Positions 26,305 through 35,426 of a stretch of DNA of 64,000 nucleotides are shown piece by piece. A program made the translations under genes and the position numbers. This DNA is from Actinoplanes teichomyceticus ATCC 31121 (GTDB lineage: Bacteria; Actinomycetota; Actinomycetes; Mycobacteriales; Micromonosporaceae): NCBI RefSeq assembly GCF_003711105.1, contig NZ_CP023865.1:5853001-5917000 (forward strand), in the 5' to 3' direction. The notes beneath the pieces were generated by a model. It was not told the DNA's origin. It saw nothing but the letters and a program-made list of their open reading frames with translations, and did not search any database. Each line of letters starts with the position of its first letter. Position 1 is the first letter of the stretch.

Positions 26305-28980
26305 ATGCAATCATGCTCTTTCGTGGAGCCTGAGCAGATCTGTCCCGATGATGCCCGCGATGTCGTCGCCTTCCTGGCGATGCTGCTCCGGCTCCGGCAG
26401 CGGTCCGGCCTCACGTACCGCCAACTGGAGCAACGAGCCCGTGAGATAGGCGACGTACTGCCGCGCAGCACCGCGGCCGACATGACCCGCAGGCACACCC
26501 TGCCCAGGGCGGACCAGCTTGCCGCGTTCGTTCGCGCCTGCGGTGACGGTGCCCGCGTCGAATCGTGGCTGGCCGCCCGGCATCGGCTCGTCGGGCGATC
26601 CGCGTCCGTTGACGGCGCCCGCCCGCCGTCTCCCGGCGAGCGGCACCCGGACTCGACCGCCTCCGCGCCGGTGGCCCGCGACTACGCCGAGAAGCTGCTC
26701 GGTGCCGGTCGGCCGGGTGAGGCGGTCTCGCTGCTGGCGCGGGTGGTCAGTGACGCCCCGGCCGACGACGAGTCGCGGCGACTGCTCGTGCTGGCGCTGC
26801 ACGCCGATGGGCGTACCGGCGATGCGGCTCGGATTTGCCAAGAGGGCGTCGACGCAGCCCGTGCCCGGGGCGCGGACTCGGCGCACCTGGCCGCCCTGCA
26901 CCGCCTCGTCGTCGACCAGCAGCTGCCGGTGATCCACGCCAAGCGTCCACGACCAGCCCCGCCACGGATGCTCCCGTCGGACCCGGCCCGGTTCGTCGGC
27001 CGTGACAGGCAACTGGCCAGCGCGGCTGCGTGCCTGAGCAGCGCGCCGGACCGCAGGTCGATGATCGTGCTGATCACCGGCACGGCGGGCGTCGGCAAGA
27101 CGAGCTTCGGCATCCGGCTCGCCCACCACGTCGCTGGCCACTTCCCCGACGGCCAGCTCTTCATCGACCTGCACGGCTTCTCACCTCGGCAGACCCCGGT
27201 GGCGCCCGTCGACGCGATCGGTGACCTGCTTGCCGCCCTGCAGGTGCCAGCCCACGCGGTACCGGCGACTTTACCCGGACGTATCGCTCTGTACCGCAGC
27301 CTGCTGGCCGGTCGCCGGATCCTCGTCCTGCTGGACAACGCCGGTGACGCCGACCAGGTCCGGCCGTTGCTGCCCACCCCGGCCGGGTGCGCCGCCGTCG
27401 TCACCAGCCGCAGCGTTCTCACCAGCCTGGTCACCACGGACGGCGCCCAGCCGCTGACCCTCGACGTCCTGACGCCGGCCGAGGCCCGGGAGTTGCTCGC
27501 CCAGCGCGTCGGCACGGCGCGGGTCACCGGTGATCGGGCCGCGGTCGAGGAGATCGTCGACCGATGCGCCCGGCTGCCGCTGGCGCTGTCCGTCGTGGCC
27601 GCTCGCGCCGCGGCACGACCCGATTTCACCATCCGATCGCTAGCCACCGAGTTGCGCGACGCCGGCGACGTCCTGGACGTGCTGCGCGGCGGTGACATCG
27701 GCACCGACGTACGCGCGGTCCTCTCCTGGTCGTACCGTGGTCTGAGCAGTGCCGCGGCCCGGTTGTTCCGGTTGCTGGCCCTGCACGTCGGTCCGGACAT
27801 CGGTGTCGCCGCCGTGGCCAGCCTGGCCGGCGTCGCGCTGCGTGAGGCGACGTCCCTGATGGCCGAGCTGACGGCGAACCATCTCGTCACCGAATCGCAG
27901 CCCGGCCGCTACACCTGGCACGATCTGCTACGCGGCTACGCCGAGGAACTGGTGGAGACCGAACCCGCGGCGCAATGCCGGGCGGCGCTGCGGCGGCTGC
28001 TCGACCACTACATGCACACGGCATACACCGCCGACCGGGCCCTCTGGCCACAACGCCACGACATCCCCCCGCCGCCGCCCGCCGCCGACGTGATCGTGCA
28101 GGCGCACACCGAGTCAGCCGCGGCCATGCGCTGGTTCACCACCGAACAGGCCGCACTCCGGGCCGCGGTGGCCCACGCCCCGAGCGTCGGGCTGCCGGCA
28201 CACGGCTGGCATCTGGCCCGAAATATGAGCACGTTCTTGTACCGTCGCGGGCGGTGGTCCGACCTGGTCACCATACATCGAACGGCGGTCACAGCTGCGG
28301 AGCGCGCGGGTGAGCGCGGATGGCAGGCGCAGTTACACCGAGAGATGGCACTCGCGTACGCGCAGCTCGACAGCTGCCCGGCCGCGCGTACCCACCTGAG
28401 CATCGCGGCCGACCTGTTCCACCAGCTCGGCGATGTCCGTGGGCAGGCCGAGACGCAGATCGCCCTCGGCTGGGTGTGTGAGGTCGAGGGCGACTACCCC
28501 GCGGCGCTGCAGCACGACGAAGCCGCCCTGCGCCTGTACCGTTCGATGGACGATCACTCCGGCGAGGCCCGAGCCCGCAACGCCGTCGGCTGGGACTGCG
28601 TCAGGCTCGGCCGGTATCACGATGCGATCGTCCACTGCCGCGAGGCCCTAAACCTGCAGCAGGCTCTCAACTCACGTCCGGGACAGGCTCGGGCATGGGA
28701 CAGCCTCGGTTTCGCCCACTATCACCTCGGCGAGCACGCCACCGCCATCGGCTGCTACGACACCGCACTGGAATTCCACCGACAGGACGGTGACCGGTAC
28801 AGCGAAGCGGAGACACTGCTGCACCTGGGTGACGCCCACGACGCGGAGGACACCGCCCCAGCCGCGGCCGCCGCGTGGCGCGCGGCGTTGCACATCCTCA
28901 CCGACCTCGAGCACCCGGACGCACGACTAGCCTGGGCACGCCTACACGCCGGGGCTCCCCTGCGAACGGCCACTCCCTAA
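26305..28980 (+). CDS. NB-ARC/TPR transcriptional regulator (AfsR-like STAND)
   Basis: Predicted 891 residues. N-terminal XRE-like helix-turn-helix (LRQRSGLTYRQLEQRAREI, then ADMTRRHTLPRADQLAAF), a short TPR pair, then NB-ARC: P-loop ITGTAGVGKTSFGIRLAHH, Walker B RRILVLLDNAGDADQV, RNBS-like VTSRSVLTSL and GLPL-type CARLPLALSVVAARAA. The final 300 residues are TPR repeats (ARNAVGWDCVRLGRYHDAI, ARAWDSLGFAHYHLGEHAT). The layout is like AfsR-class regulators but without the OmpR-type DNA-binding domain. Likely a ligand-gated ATPase switch binding DNA through its XRE domain. The start was chosen at the first ATG after the recombinase debris. Confidence 0.88.
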   Translation: MQSCSFVEPEQICPDDARDVVAFLAMLLRLRQRSGLTYRQLEQRAREIGDVLPRSTAADMTRRHTLPRADQLAAFVRACGDGARVESWLAARHRLVGRSASVDGARPPSPGERHPDSTASAPVARDYAEKLLGAGRPGEAVSLLARVVSDAPADDESRRLLVLALHADGRTGDAARICQEGVDAARARGADSAHLAALHRLVVDQQLPVIHAKRPRPAPPRMLPSDPARFVGRDRQLASAAACLSSAPDRRSMIVLITGTAGVGKTSFGIRLAHHVAGHFPDGQLFIDLHGFSPRQTPVAPVDAIGDLLAALQVPAHAVPATLPGRIALYRSLLAGRRILVLLDNAGDADQVRPLLPTPAGCAAVVTSRSVLTSLVTTDGAQPLTLDVLTPAEARELLAQRVGTARVTGDRAAVEEIVDRCARLPLALSVVAARAAARPDFTIRSLATELRDAGDVLDVLRGGDIGTDVRAVLSWSYRGLSSAAARLFRLLALHVGPDIGVAAVASLAGVALREATSLMAELTANHLVTESQPGRYTWHDLLRGYAEELVETEPAAQCRAALRRLLDHYMHTAYTADRALWPQRHDIPPPPPAADVIVQAHTESAAAMRWFTTEQAALRAAVAHAPSVGLPAHGWHLARNMSTFLYRRGRWSDLVTIHRTAVTAAERAGERGWQAQLHREMALAYAQLDSCPAARTHLSIAADLFHQLGDVRGQAETQIALGWVCEVEGDYPAALQHDEAALRLYRSMDDHSGEARARNAVGWDCVRLGRYHDAIVHCREALNLQQALNSRPGQARAWDSLGFAHYHLGEHATAIGCYDTALEFHRQDGDRYSEAETLLHLGDAHDAEDTAPAAAAAWRAALHILTDLEHPDARLAWARLHAGAPLRTATP

Positions 28981-28998
28981 CCGCCGCCCGGGACTCGG

Positions 28999-29345
28999 TC
29001 ACGCGGGCCGGAACCGAGCACGGCGGGGGTCGGCCAGGCCACCTCGGCAGGCTTGACCGTCCGGGCCAGGCATGGCCGACGCCGCGGCGCAGGCGTGGTG
29101 CCTGAGCTCGGCGCGGGCTGCGGCGAGCCGGGCGGGATCGGTGTCCGGCACGTACCGGCGCCGGGCCGGGCCGCAGGCGGCCGCGGTCGCGGCCCGGCCG
29201 CCGCCGGCCTGCGCGGTGGCGGCCGCCACGGCCTGGTCCTACCCGACGCGCAGGCGCTCGTGCGCGGCCGCGGCGACCTGCTCCCGCACGACCTGGTGGC
29301 GATGCTCGACGTAGGCGCGGGCTGGCGCGGGCGGCTCGTCGTCGC
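28999..29345 (-). pseudogene. Decayed hypothetical gene
   Basis: Two minus-strand pieces have coding character: PPAPARAYVEHRHQVVREQV ending near 29239, then in another frame ARRRYVPDTDPARLAAARAE and LRHHACAAASA. Together they resemble a small actinomycete hypothetical protein split by a frameshift. From 29346 to 29747 I see no gene. Confidence 0.3.
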
Positions 29346-29747
29346 TGGCGAAGGGTGGTGTCCAGCAGCCACGATGGCGGCGCTCAACGCCAGCAAGTTC
29401 GTCTCGCCTGCAATCCACCGCCCGGCACCTGGTCGTCTGTCGCGGTAAGACCTCGACCGCCTCACCAGTGAACCCCAGCCCTACCCGGCGCGGATCCCGG
29501 CGGTGGCACCGATCGCCTCGGCCAGCGGGACCGCAGCCCTGTCCCGGGTCCCACAGACCTGCGCGCGTGCGCCCGCCCGGACGGGCGTACACGTGTGCTG
29601 ACGGGCGGACGCCCGGGCGCGCGTGCGCGCGAGAGCCGACGCAAGCCGCCCAGCACGACTGCCGTGCTGGGCGGCACCACCGCTGGCGTGTCGGCCAGCC
29701 CTGACCAGCGCTGCCGTTGACTTCGGGCTGACTACTCGATCTCGGAC

Positions 29748-30551
29748 ATGGCTAACCCATTGATGCGGATGGCTAGGCTGTCGTTGGTGATCAATTCCTT
29801 GGACCAGGCGGCGACTTCAGCGTGCGCGACCTATCTGGAGATCGCGGACCGGCGCGCGCCGGGCCTCGTGGAGGGTTTGTACCTGCAAGGCTCGATCGCG
29901 TTGGGCGATTACCAGGCTGGTGTCAGTGACATCGACTTCGTCGCCGTCACCAGCTCGACGCCCGACCCTGGCCAGGTGCGCGCTATCCACGGGCAGTTGC
30001 GGCGGCATGGTCGCAAGCCATTCTTCGATGGTCTCTACGTCAGCCGCGATGAACTGCGGTCGGACCCCGCGACGCTGCCGGGCGGCATCGCGGTCCACGA
30101 GTGGCGGGTCAAGACGGCGTCGCCGTTCGAGCGCAACCTCGTCACGTGGCACGTGCTGGCCCAAGCCGGCGTGGCGGTGCGTGGCCCGGCGGTGGACAAA
30201 CTTGACATCTACACCGACTGGCAGGCGTTGGCCCAGGCCACCCGGCGCAACCTCGACGAGTTCTGGGTCCCCTGGGCCGCCCAAGCGGCCTGGTCCCCGG
30301 CCGGGTTGACGGCATGGGGCACCACCTGGGGCGTCCTCGGCGTCGCCCGGCTGAGGCACACACTCGCCGCTGCGCGGATCACCACGAAAACGGAAGCCGC
30401 CGCCTACGCCACGGCCACGTACGACCAGCGGTGGCACCCCATCATTCAGGAGGCGCTACGCATCCGGGTCGGCGGTCCACCGGTATACCGCAACCCGTTG
30501 CGCCGCCGTGCCGACATGCTCGGGTTCATGCGTGAGGCGCTGCGCGGCTGA
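29748..30551 (+). CDS. AadA-like nucleotidyltransferase
   Basis: Predicted 267 residues. The polymerase-beta nucleotidyltransferase signature is clear: GLYLQGSIALGDYQAGVSD, then IDFVAV, giving GS and the metal-binding DxD pair (SDID). A later strand supplies GGIAVHEWRVK. The C-terminal half is a helical domain with WGVLGVARLRHTLA and ATYDQRWHPIIQEAL, as in aminoglycoside adenylyltransferases of the ANT(3'') type. It would move a nucleotide onto a hydroxyl of an unknown acceptor. No ribosome site stands out. It ends just before a complex hairpin shared with a convergent fragment. Confidence 0.82.
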   Translation: MANPLMRMARLSLVINSLDQAATSACATYLEIADRRAPGLVEGLYLQGSIALGDYQAGVSDIDFVAVTSSTPDPGQVRAIHGQLRRHGRKPFFDGLYVSRDELRSDPATLPGGIAVHEWRVKTASPFERNLVTWHVLAQAGVAVRGPAVDKLDIYTDWQALAQATRRNLDEFWVPWAAQAAWSPAGLTAWGTTWGVLGVARLRHTLAAARITTKTEAAAYATATYDQRWHPIIQEALRIRVGGPPVYRNPLRRRADMLGFMREALRG

Positions 30552-30568
30552 GCGAGTACGTCGGCTGT

Positions 30569-30621
30569 TGATCTTGTTCGAGAATCGGGTCGATTCTCGT
30601 GCACCCGGTAAAACAAGATCA
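30569..30621. terminator. Nested inverted repeats between convergent genes
   Basis: Outer arms tgatcttgtt (30569-30578) and aacaagatca (30612-30621) enclose a second hairpin with arms cgagaatcg (30579-30587) and cgattctcg (30591-30599). It lies between the AadA-like stop and the stop of a minus-strand fragment, as a bidirectional terminator would. Confidence 0.7.
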
Positions 30622-30843
30622 TTACCCGGGTGGGAGAACCATGACGTTCATGCCGGGCCAGTCCGGCAAGTCCTCAGCCCGCAGTCCGGCCTTGATCAAG
30701 CTGTGGCGCGCGGCATCGTGGTATCGGGCGCGGGCTCTCCAGTCCGCACCGGGGATGGGCCAGCGGGTGAGTTCGTGCAGCAGCCGGCGGGAGGCGTCGG
30801 GCTGCGTGACGCGGCGCCGGAAACGATCCCCCGGGGAAGGCCA
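30622..30843 (-). pseudogene. C-terminal fragment of a DUF6884-like or phage-type protein
   Basis: The minus strand reads RRRVTQPDASRRLLHELTRW, then GADWRARARYHDAARHSL and AGLRAEDLPDWPGMNVM, with a TAA stop at 30622-30624. The frame closes upstream with TGA and offers no start codon, so only about 67 C-terminal residues survive. I cannot name the family with certainty; the label is tentative. Confidence 0.35.
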
Positions 30844-30898
30844 TCATCGTGCTGGCGCGCCGAGCAGCTCGGCCATCCGTGAGACCGAAGGTTTGGGT

Positions 30899-31014
30899 GT
30901 TCCACTTTCAAGGAAGTGGAACGGGCGTTCGGGCGAACGGCGGAGCACCGCGGCGGCTACCGCAGCCGATGTGTGATGGCGCGGAACTGCTCGTCGTCCA
31001 TCATCTGGGTCATG
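30899..31014. repeat. Dispersed repeat, copy 2
   Basis: Second copy of the repeat at 17838-17984. It begins with arms gttccactt (30899-30907) and aagtggaac (30914-30922), then shares the block gcaccgcggcggctacc and the minus-strand peptide MTQMMDDEQFRAITHRLR. It ends at the start of the gene at 31012. Confidence 0.7.
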
Positions 31015-31230
31015 ACCACGAGCACCGCGAGCGCCTCGGCCGCCGAATTCCAGGCCGCCGCCGACGAGATCACCGGCCAGATGAGCCGGTACGTCCCGGA
31101 CACCTGGGCGACGGTCGTGCTCCCGGCCGGCTTCACCCTCTACACCGTCTCGGCGGCGATGGTGGCCGGCTCGCTCGATGCCCACGCGCAGCTGCTCCGG
31201 GCCGGCGTTCCGGGCTCGGCGGACCGGTGA
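31012..31230 (+). CDS. Small hypothetical protein
   Basis: A 72-residue frame: MTTSTASASAAEFQAAADEI, then TGQMSRYVPDTWATVVL and AGFTLYTVSAAMVAGSLDA. Coding character is good and the first part could be a helix packed on a hydrophobic C-terminal helix. It overlaps the next gene by four bases. Family unknown; it starts exactly where the dispersed repeat ends, so its 5' part may be rearranged. Confidence 0.45.
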   Translation: MTTSTASASAAEFQAAADEITGQMSRYVPDTWATVVLPAGFTLYTVSAAMVAGSLDAHAQLLRAGVPGSADR

Positions 31231-31331
31231 GCACGGCCCGGCCGGCGCGGACGGCTCCCGTCGGCGCCGGCGTCTACCACCGGCCCAGCCGGGACTGGCT
31301 GCTGGTCACGTACCTACGGGATGACGAGTAG
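31227..31331 (+). CDS. Very small hypothetical protein
   Basis: The GTG at 31227 overlaps the previous TGA and encodes 34 residues, ending GVYHRPSRDWLLVTYLRDDE. The overlap suggests a coupled pair. It may also be a truncated gene, since the 3' end runs into the convergent oxidoreductase. Confidence 0.35.
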   Translation: MSTARPARTAPVGAGVYHRPSRDWLLVTYLRDDE

Positions 31332-32237
31332 CTTGCCGGTGGTACGCCGAGCCTCCAGATCGCGGTGAGCCTGGGCGGCCTCGGCGAGCGGGTAGCGGGC
31401 CGTCACGGTGGTCTCAAGCGCCTTGATGCGCACCCATTCAAGCACGTCGGTGGCGCGCCGGAGCAGCTCGGATCGATCGGCGATGAAGTGCCCGAGGCTC
31501 GGCCGGGTCAGGGTCAGCGAACCGCCCTGGGCGAGCCGGATGGGGTCGAAGGGTGGCACGGCACCACTCGCGGCGCCGAAGAGCACCAGGTGGCCGCGGG
31601 TTCGCAGGCTGGCGAGGCTTGCCTCGAAGGTGTCCCTGCCGACGCCGTCGAAGACGACAGGCAGGCCCTGGCCGCCATTGAGCCGCTTCACCTCCGCCGC
31701 AAGGTCGTTCACTGCGGAGTAAAGGATCACCTCGGCGGCCCCGGCGCGCTGCGCCAGCTGGGCCTTCTCCGGTGTCGAAGTCGTGCCGATCACTCTGCCA
31801 CCGAGATGGGTGATGAGCTGGGTCAGTAGAAGCCCCATGCCGCCGGCAGCAGCGTGCACGAGCACCGTGTCGCCTGGCTGGACCGGGTAGGCGTCTTTGA
31901 CGAGGTAGTGCGCCGTCATGCCCTGCAGTAGCACGGCGGCGGCGGCCTCGAAGTCGACGCCGTCGGGCAGTGGCACGAGCCGGGAGGCGTCCACGACGGC
32001 CTGCTCGGCATAGGTGCCGGGAATCTCCACCCAGCCGACCCGGTCTCCCACGGCGACGTCGGTGACGTCTGGTCCAATCTCGACGACGGTGCCCGTGCCC
32101 TCAGTGCCCGGGGTGAAAAGCAGCGGGAGGGTGTACCGGCCCTGGCGGTGGTAGACGTCGAGGAAGTTGACGCCGGACGCGGCGACCTCCACGACCGCCT
32201 GGCCGGGACCTGGCACCGGTTGATCAACATCGACTAG
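31314..32237 (-). pseudogene. Quinone oxidoreductase, C-terminal part (IS-split)
   Basis: A zinc-free quinone reductase of the MDR superfamily. Visible are SGVNFLDVYHRQGRY and GTEGTGTVVEIGPDV, the substrate-domain loop HYLVKDAYPVQPGDTVLV, and the NADPH-binding HAAAGGMGLLLTQL followed by GTTSTPEKAQLA. The reading frame continues rightwards through VDVDQPVPGPGQ to a CTAG at 32234-32237, where an IS interrupts it. The missing first 17 residues lie at 33271-33322. Joining the two flanks and removing one CTAG restores LRLVDVDQPVPG exactly. The gene was therefore intact until a recent insertion. It would reduce quinones with NADPH; now it is inactive. Confidence 0.9.
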
Positions 32238-33270
32238 GCCGCGTTTCGTAAGTGCGGGCGAGGTGTGACGTGTCCCGGCGTGGCGGTTGTCGATACGAAG
32301 TGAGGTCTCCGGTAAACGGGTTAGCGACCAAGCAAACCTGAACCACCGGAGACCTCGTGCCCAGGGTAGCGGCAGCGAGGCGACACGATCTCACCGACGT
32401 TCAGTGGGCGGTGCTGGAACCTGCGCTGCCTGCGGAGCCACGGCGAGGCCGTCCGCCGCGATGGACGAAACGGCAGATCATCGATGGGATCCGGTGGCGG
32501 GTCCGGGCGGGAACACCGTGGCGGGACGTGCCCGAGGTGTACGCACCCTGGCAGACGTTGTATCGCTGGTTCCGGCGCTGGCAGCGCGACGGGACGTGGG
32601 CGAAGATCCTGGCCCGGCTCCAGACCCGGGCCGACGCCGCCGGTGACATCGAGTGGGCGGTGAGCGTCGATTCCACGATCAGCCGTGCCCATCAGCATGC
32701 CGCGGGTGCCCGTCGTGATGGTGACCTGCAGAAGGAACCGCCGGGTGGGGTGTTCGCCGAACCCGGCGATCATGCTCTGGGCAGGTCCCGGGGCGGGTTC
32801 ACCACCAAGACCCATCTGGCCTGTGAGCAGGGTCGTAAGACGCTGTCGACGGTGATCACCGCTGGTCAGCGGGGTGACAGTCCGCAGTTCATCAAGGTCC
32901 TGGAACGCATCAAGGTCTATCGGGTCGGTGGTGGCCGGCCCCGTACCCGGCCGGATCTGGTCCTGGCGGACAAGGCGTACACCAGCCGGGGCAATCGCGG
33001 GTACGCCCGCCGCCGCAGGATCAGGGTGTGCATCCCGAGCAAGGCCGACCAGGACGCCTACCGCAAGGCCAAAGGCTCCAAGGGCGGGCGTCCTCCGGCG
33101 TTCGACCCGGTCGTGTACCGGCAGCGTCACGCCGTGGAATGCGGCATCAACCAGCTCAAACAGAACCGGGCGATGGCCACCCGGTACGACAAGCTTGCCG
33201 TCCGCTTCGAAGCCACCGTCACCATCGCCGTCATCAACCAATGGCTCTGATGACCTTTACGAAACGCGGC
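32238..33270 (+). mobile_element. IS5-family insertion sequence (IS427-like)
   Basis: A 1033-bp element with ends gccgcgtttcgtaa and ttacgaaacgcggc, flanked by a 4-bp direct repeat CTAG (32234-32237 and 33271-33274). One transposase gene on the plus strand. It splits the quinone oxidoreductase gene. A close relative is at 40231-41250. Confidence 0.92.
32357..33250 (+). CDS. IS5-family transposase
   Basis: A single-frame 297-residue DDE transposase from a GTG start. N-terminal DUF4096-type part: [17 protein letters not shown] and [19 protein letters not shown]. Catalytic Asp in [19 protein letters not shown], second Asp in [16 protein letters not shown], and Glu in [20 protein letters not shown]. 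Length and all three catalytic residues are intact, so the copy may be active. It differs from the frameshift-type copy at 35.4 kb in being one open frame. Confidence 0.93.
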   Translation: MPRVAAARRHDLTDVQWAVLEPALPAEPRRGRPPRWTKRQIIDGIRWRVRAGTPWRDVPEVYAPWQTLYRWFRRWQRDGTWAKILARLQTRADAAGDIEWAVSVDSTISRAHQHAAGARRDGDLQKEPPGGVFAEPGDHALGRSRGGFTTKTHLACEQGRKTLSTVITAGQRGDSPQFIKVLERIKVYRVGGGRPRTRPDLVLADKAYTSRGNRGYARRRRIRVCIPSKADQDAYRKAKGSKGGRPPAFDPVVYRQRHAVECGINQLKQNRAMATRYDKLAVRFEATVTIAVINQWL

Positions 33271-33322
33271 CTAGTCGCAGTACCTCGGGGCCGCCCACTT
33301 CGGAAACCTGAATCGCTCGCAT
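33271..33322 (-). pseudogene. Quinone oxidoreductase, N-terminal part
   Basis: Seventeen codons, MRAIQVSEVGGPEVLRL, with a GGAGGGG ribosome site just before the ATG. They are the start of the oxidoreductase whose remainder is at 31314-32237, separated by the IS. The sequence between here and 33480 is its promoter region; no other gene is seen. Confidence 0.88.
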
Positions 33323-33480
33323 GACCCCTCCTGAAACGGCTCTCTTCCCGCCACCAAGTCCGGTAGCGGCGATCCGATTCCCGTCGCGGCGAGGTGTCGT
33401 AGCCGTCACATTCAGGTCAGTGGCAGAGCTGCTTGCTGCCCCGAGCGCAAGCAAACCCATCCGCTCTTCGGCTACTTGTT

Positions 33481-34646
33481 TCATTGCTCTAGGACCGCGG
33501 CCCGGCCAGGCTTCGGTCTAGACGTCCGGGCTGTCGCGGCCGGCTCGCGGAGCTGCGGCGCGGTCCAGCCGAGAGTCTGTTTGAGCAGGCGGAAGGTGTG
33601 CTCGATGTCGAAGCGACGCAGGAACGCCTGCCAGCACCGGTCGACATCAGCGGTGGTGGCGTCGACCTTGGACCACCACAACCAGAGCGGCTTCGGATCG
33701 CCCCGGCTCGGCAGGTGCTCGACGGTGAGCCGGATGACCGTGCCGGCGATGATCGGCAGCGGCTGGTCGTGGTCGACCCAGGCCGCCCGGCGGGTCAGCC
33801 GTGGGTGCAGCCGGTCCCAAGCCTGCGCCCGGACCTGCCCGTAAAGACGGGTGGCGGTGTGCGTAACAGCCTGCTCAACGTCCCAGGTTGCGGGGTCACC
33901 GAAGACGAACTCCCCGCCGTGCTTGGCCAGCCGACCGCCCAGCGGCTGGTAAACGCGGGGCGGCGTCGGCCGGCGCAGCACCCGGTCCGAGCGCATCCGG
34001 CCGAGGATCTCGATCGGTAGGTCCGCAACAGCCAGGCGATGCGCGGGGCCTCGTAGCCGGCGTCAAGCACGATCAGGATGTCCCGGTCGCCGGGCTTCCA
34101 CTGCCTGGCGGCGGTCAACCGGTCGACGAGCTGGCGGATCTGCGCGCAGGTGATCGCGGTGACGTCCGCGCCGGGCGGCAGTCGAACCGCGTCCAGCAGC
34201 GCCGTCCAGGAGGTCCGGCCGGTCTCCAGGGCGGCGACGATCGAGTACGGCCAGCCCGGGATCATGCGGTGTTCGTCCTTGCCACGCCCGTACGTGTGGC
34301 AGAACGAGCGCTGCGGGCTGCAGTTGCCGTCCGGGCGCAGCCACGGCGAAACGTCCACCGCCAGCACCAGGCGGCCGTCCGCCGCTCGCGGCAACGGCAA
34401 GCCGGCCAGGCACCGGCGCAGCGACTCGACGTCGATACGGCCGTGGTTGAGCGCGTCATACAAGGCGCCGTGACCACGGCGGTGCTCCGGCGCCAGCGAC
34501 AACCCCACCAGGCTCTTCACTGGCCCATCGGTGCACAACAGCACGTCCGTCAGCTCGAACAAGGCGTCCGCCCGGCTGGTCATGCACTGGTAGAGGTGCT
34601 CGCGGAAACCCGCCAGCAGATCGATCGCTTTCGCCCTGTCCGTCAC
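33481..34646 (-). pseudogene. IS701-type transposase, frameshifted and truncated
   Basis: The first 210 residues (from GTG at 34646) read AIDLLAGFREHLYQCMTSRA, LVLAVDVSPWLRPDGNC, FCHTYGRGKDEHRMIPGWPY and ILIVLDAGYEAPRIAWLL. Near 34017 one base is missing and coding continues in the next frame (GRMRSDRVLRRPTPPRVYQP, WLWWSKVDATTADVDRCW, FDIEHTFRLLKQTLGW). This matches the IS701-type transposase pattern of actinomycetes. The protein then stops about 30 residues after APQLREPA, short of the usual C-terminus. Catalytic DVSPW, LDAGYE and the Glu in FDIEHTFR are visible, but the frameshift and the lost tail make it dead. Element ends were not found. Confidence 0.75.
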
Positions 34647-34792
34647 GACCGTTACAACGAGCCTCGATGGCTATGGACGCGGCCCCACCCGCTCCGGCAT
34701 GCCGAAGCGTCGCCCGCCCATCCGCGTCACTACTTCCATGTGGTGCGGGCCATTATGGCAGGGATGTCCTCAACATCCGGTAAGACTTAGCA

Positions 34793-35236
34793 GTGGAGTC
34801 ATTCGCCTACCAGGTGCGTCGGTTTCGGATCTGGGTCGACAGCGGGGCACCCGACGTGCTCGGACTCGGTCATGGAGGCGAGTGGGAGTGCAACTATCCC
34901 TACTGGGATGAGCTGCGGGACGCGGCACGCCGGCACATCGAGACGTCGACGCAGCTTAGTGATCTGGAACGCCGCGAGCTGCTTTACATCTTGGCTCGCG
35001 ACAACGAAGACGAGCAGATCGCTGAGATGTTGAGCGCTTCGCCTCGAGTTGTCGAAGAGTTGCTGCCACTGGCTCTTGAATATCCCGACCCCGACGCACG
35101 GTGGCAGATCGCGACAATACTCCCGGCCGCCTTAGGTGATCGGGCCATCGAACCCTTGAGGCGGCTTGCGCAAGATGGCGATGACTACGTCAGACGCCGA
35201 GCTCGTGCAGCCCTCTCCAGCATGGGCACCACCTGA
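34793..35236 (+). CDS. HEAT-repeat-like hypothetical protein
   Basis: A 147-residue protein from GTG. The N-terminus has aromatic-rich FAYQVRRFRIWVDSG and ECNYPYWDELRDAARRHIE. The rest is paired helices, ERRELLYILARDNEDEQIAE and PDARWQIATILPAALGDRAI, then PLRRLAQDGDDYVRRRARAA, typical of HEAT-like repeats that bind other proteins. No enzyme motif. It is next to an IS-broken gene and may belong to an old toxin-immunity or phage locus; this is a guess from context only. Confidence 0.6.
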   Translation: MESFAYQVRRFRIWVDSGAPDVLGLGHGGEWECNYPYWDELRDAARRHIETSTQLSDLERRELLYILARDNEDEQIAEMLSASPRVVEELLPLALEYPDPDARWQIATILPAALGDRAIEPLRRLAQDGDDYVRRRARAALSSMGTT

Positions 35237-35426
35237 CCGTCATCCCGCATTCGATCAACGCGCGCTTGGTCTCGGCTGTCCTGGGAGGAGGGACAGGTCG
35301 ACCCGTTGATCTCCGCCCTCGGAGAGGCCCGGCGGGCCGAGGAGCAGGCCGAGGAGCTGATCCGCGAGCTGCTCGCGTACGGCCGCGAGTTCGTCCAGCC
35401 CCGCCCGTACACCCTCGGCGACCTAG

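Noticed and set aside
29053..29448. Plus-strand hypothetical gene
   Set aside because: It is opposite better minus-strand fragments and has Arg/Gly-rich composition typical of shadows.
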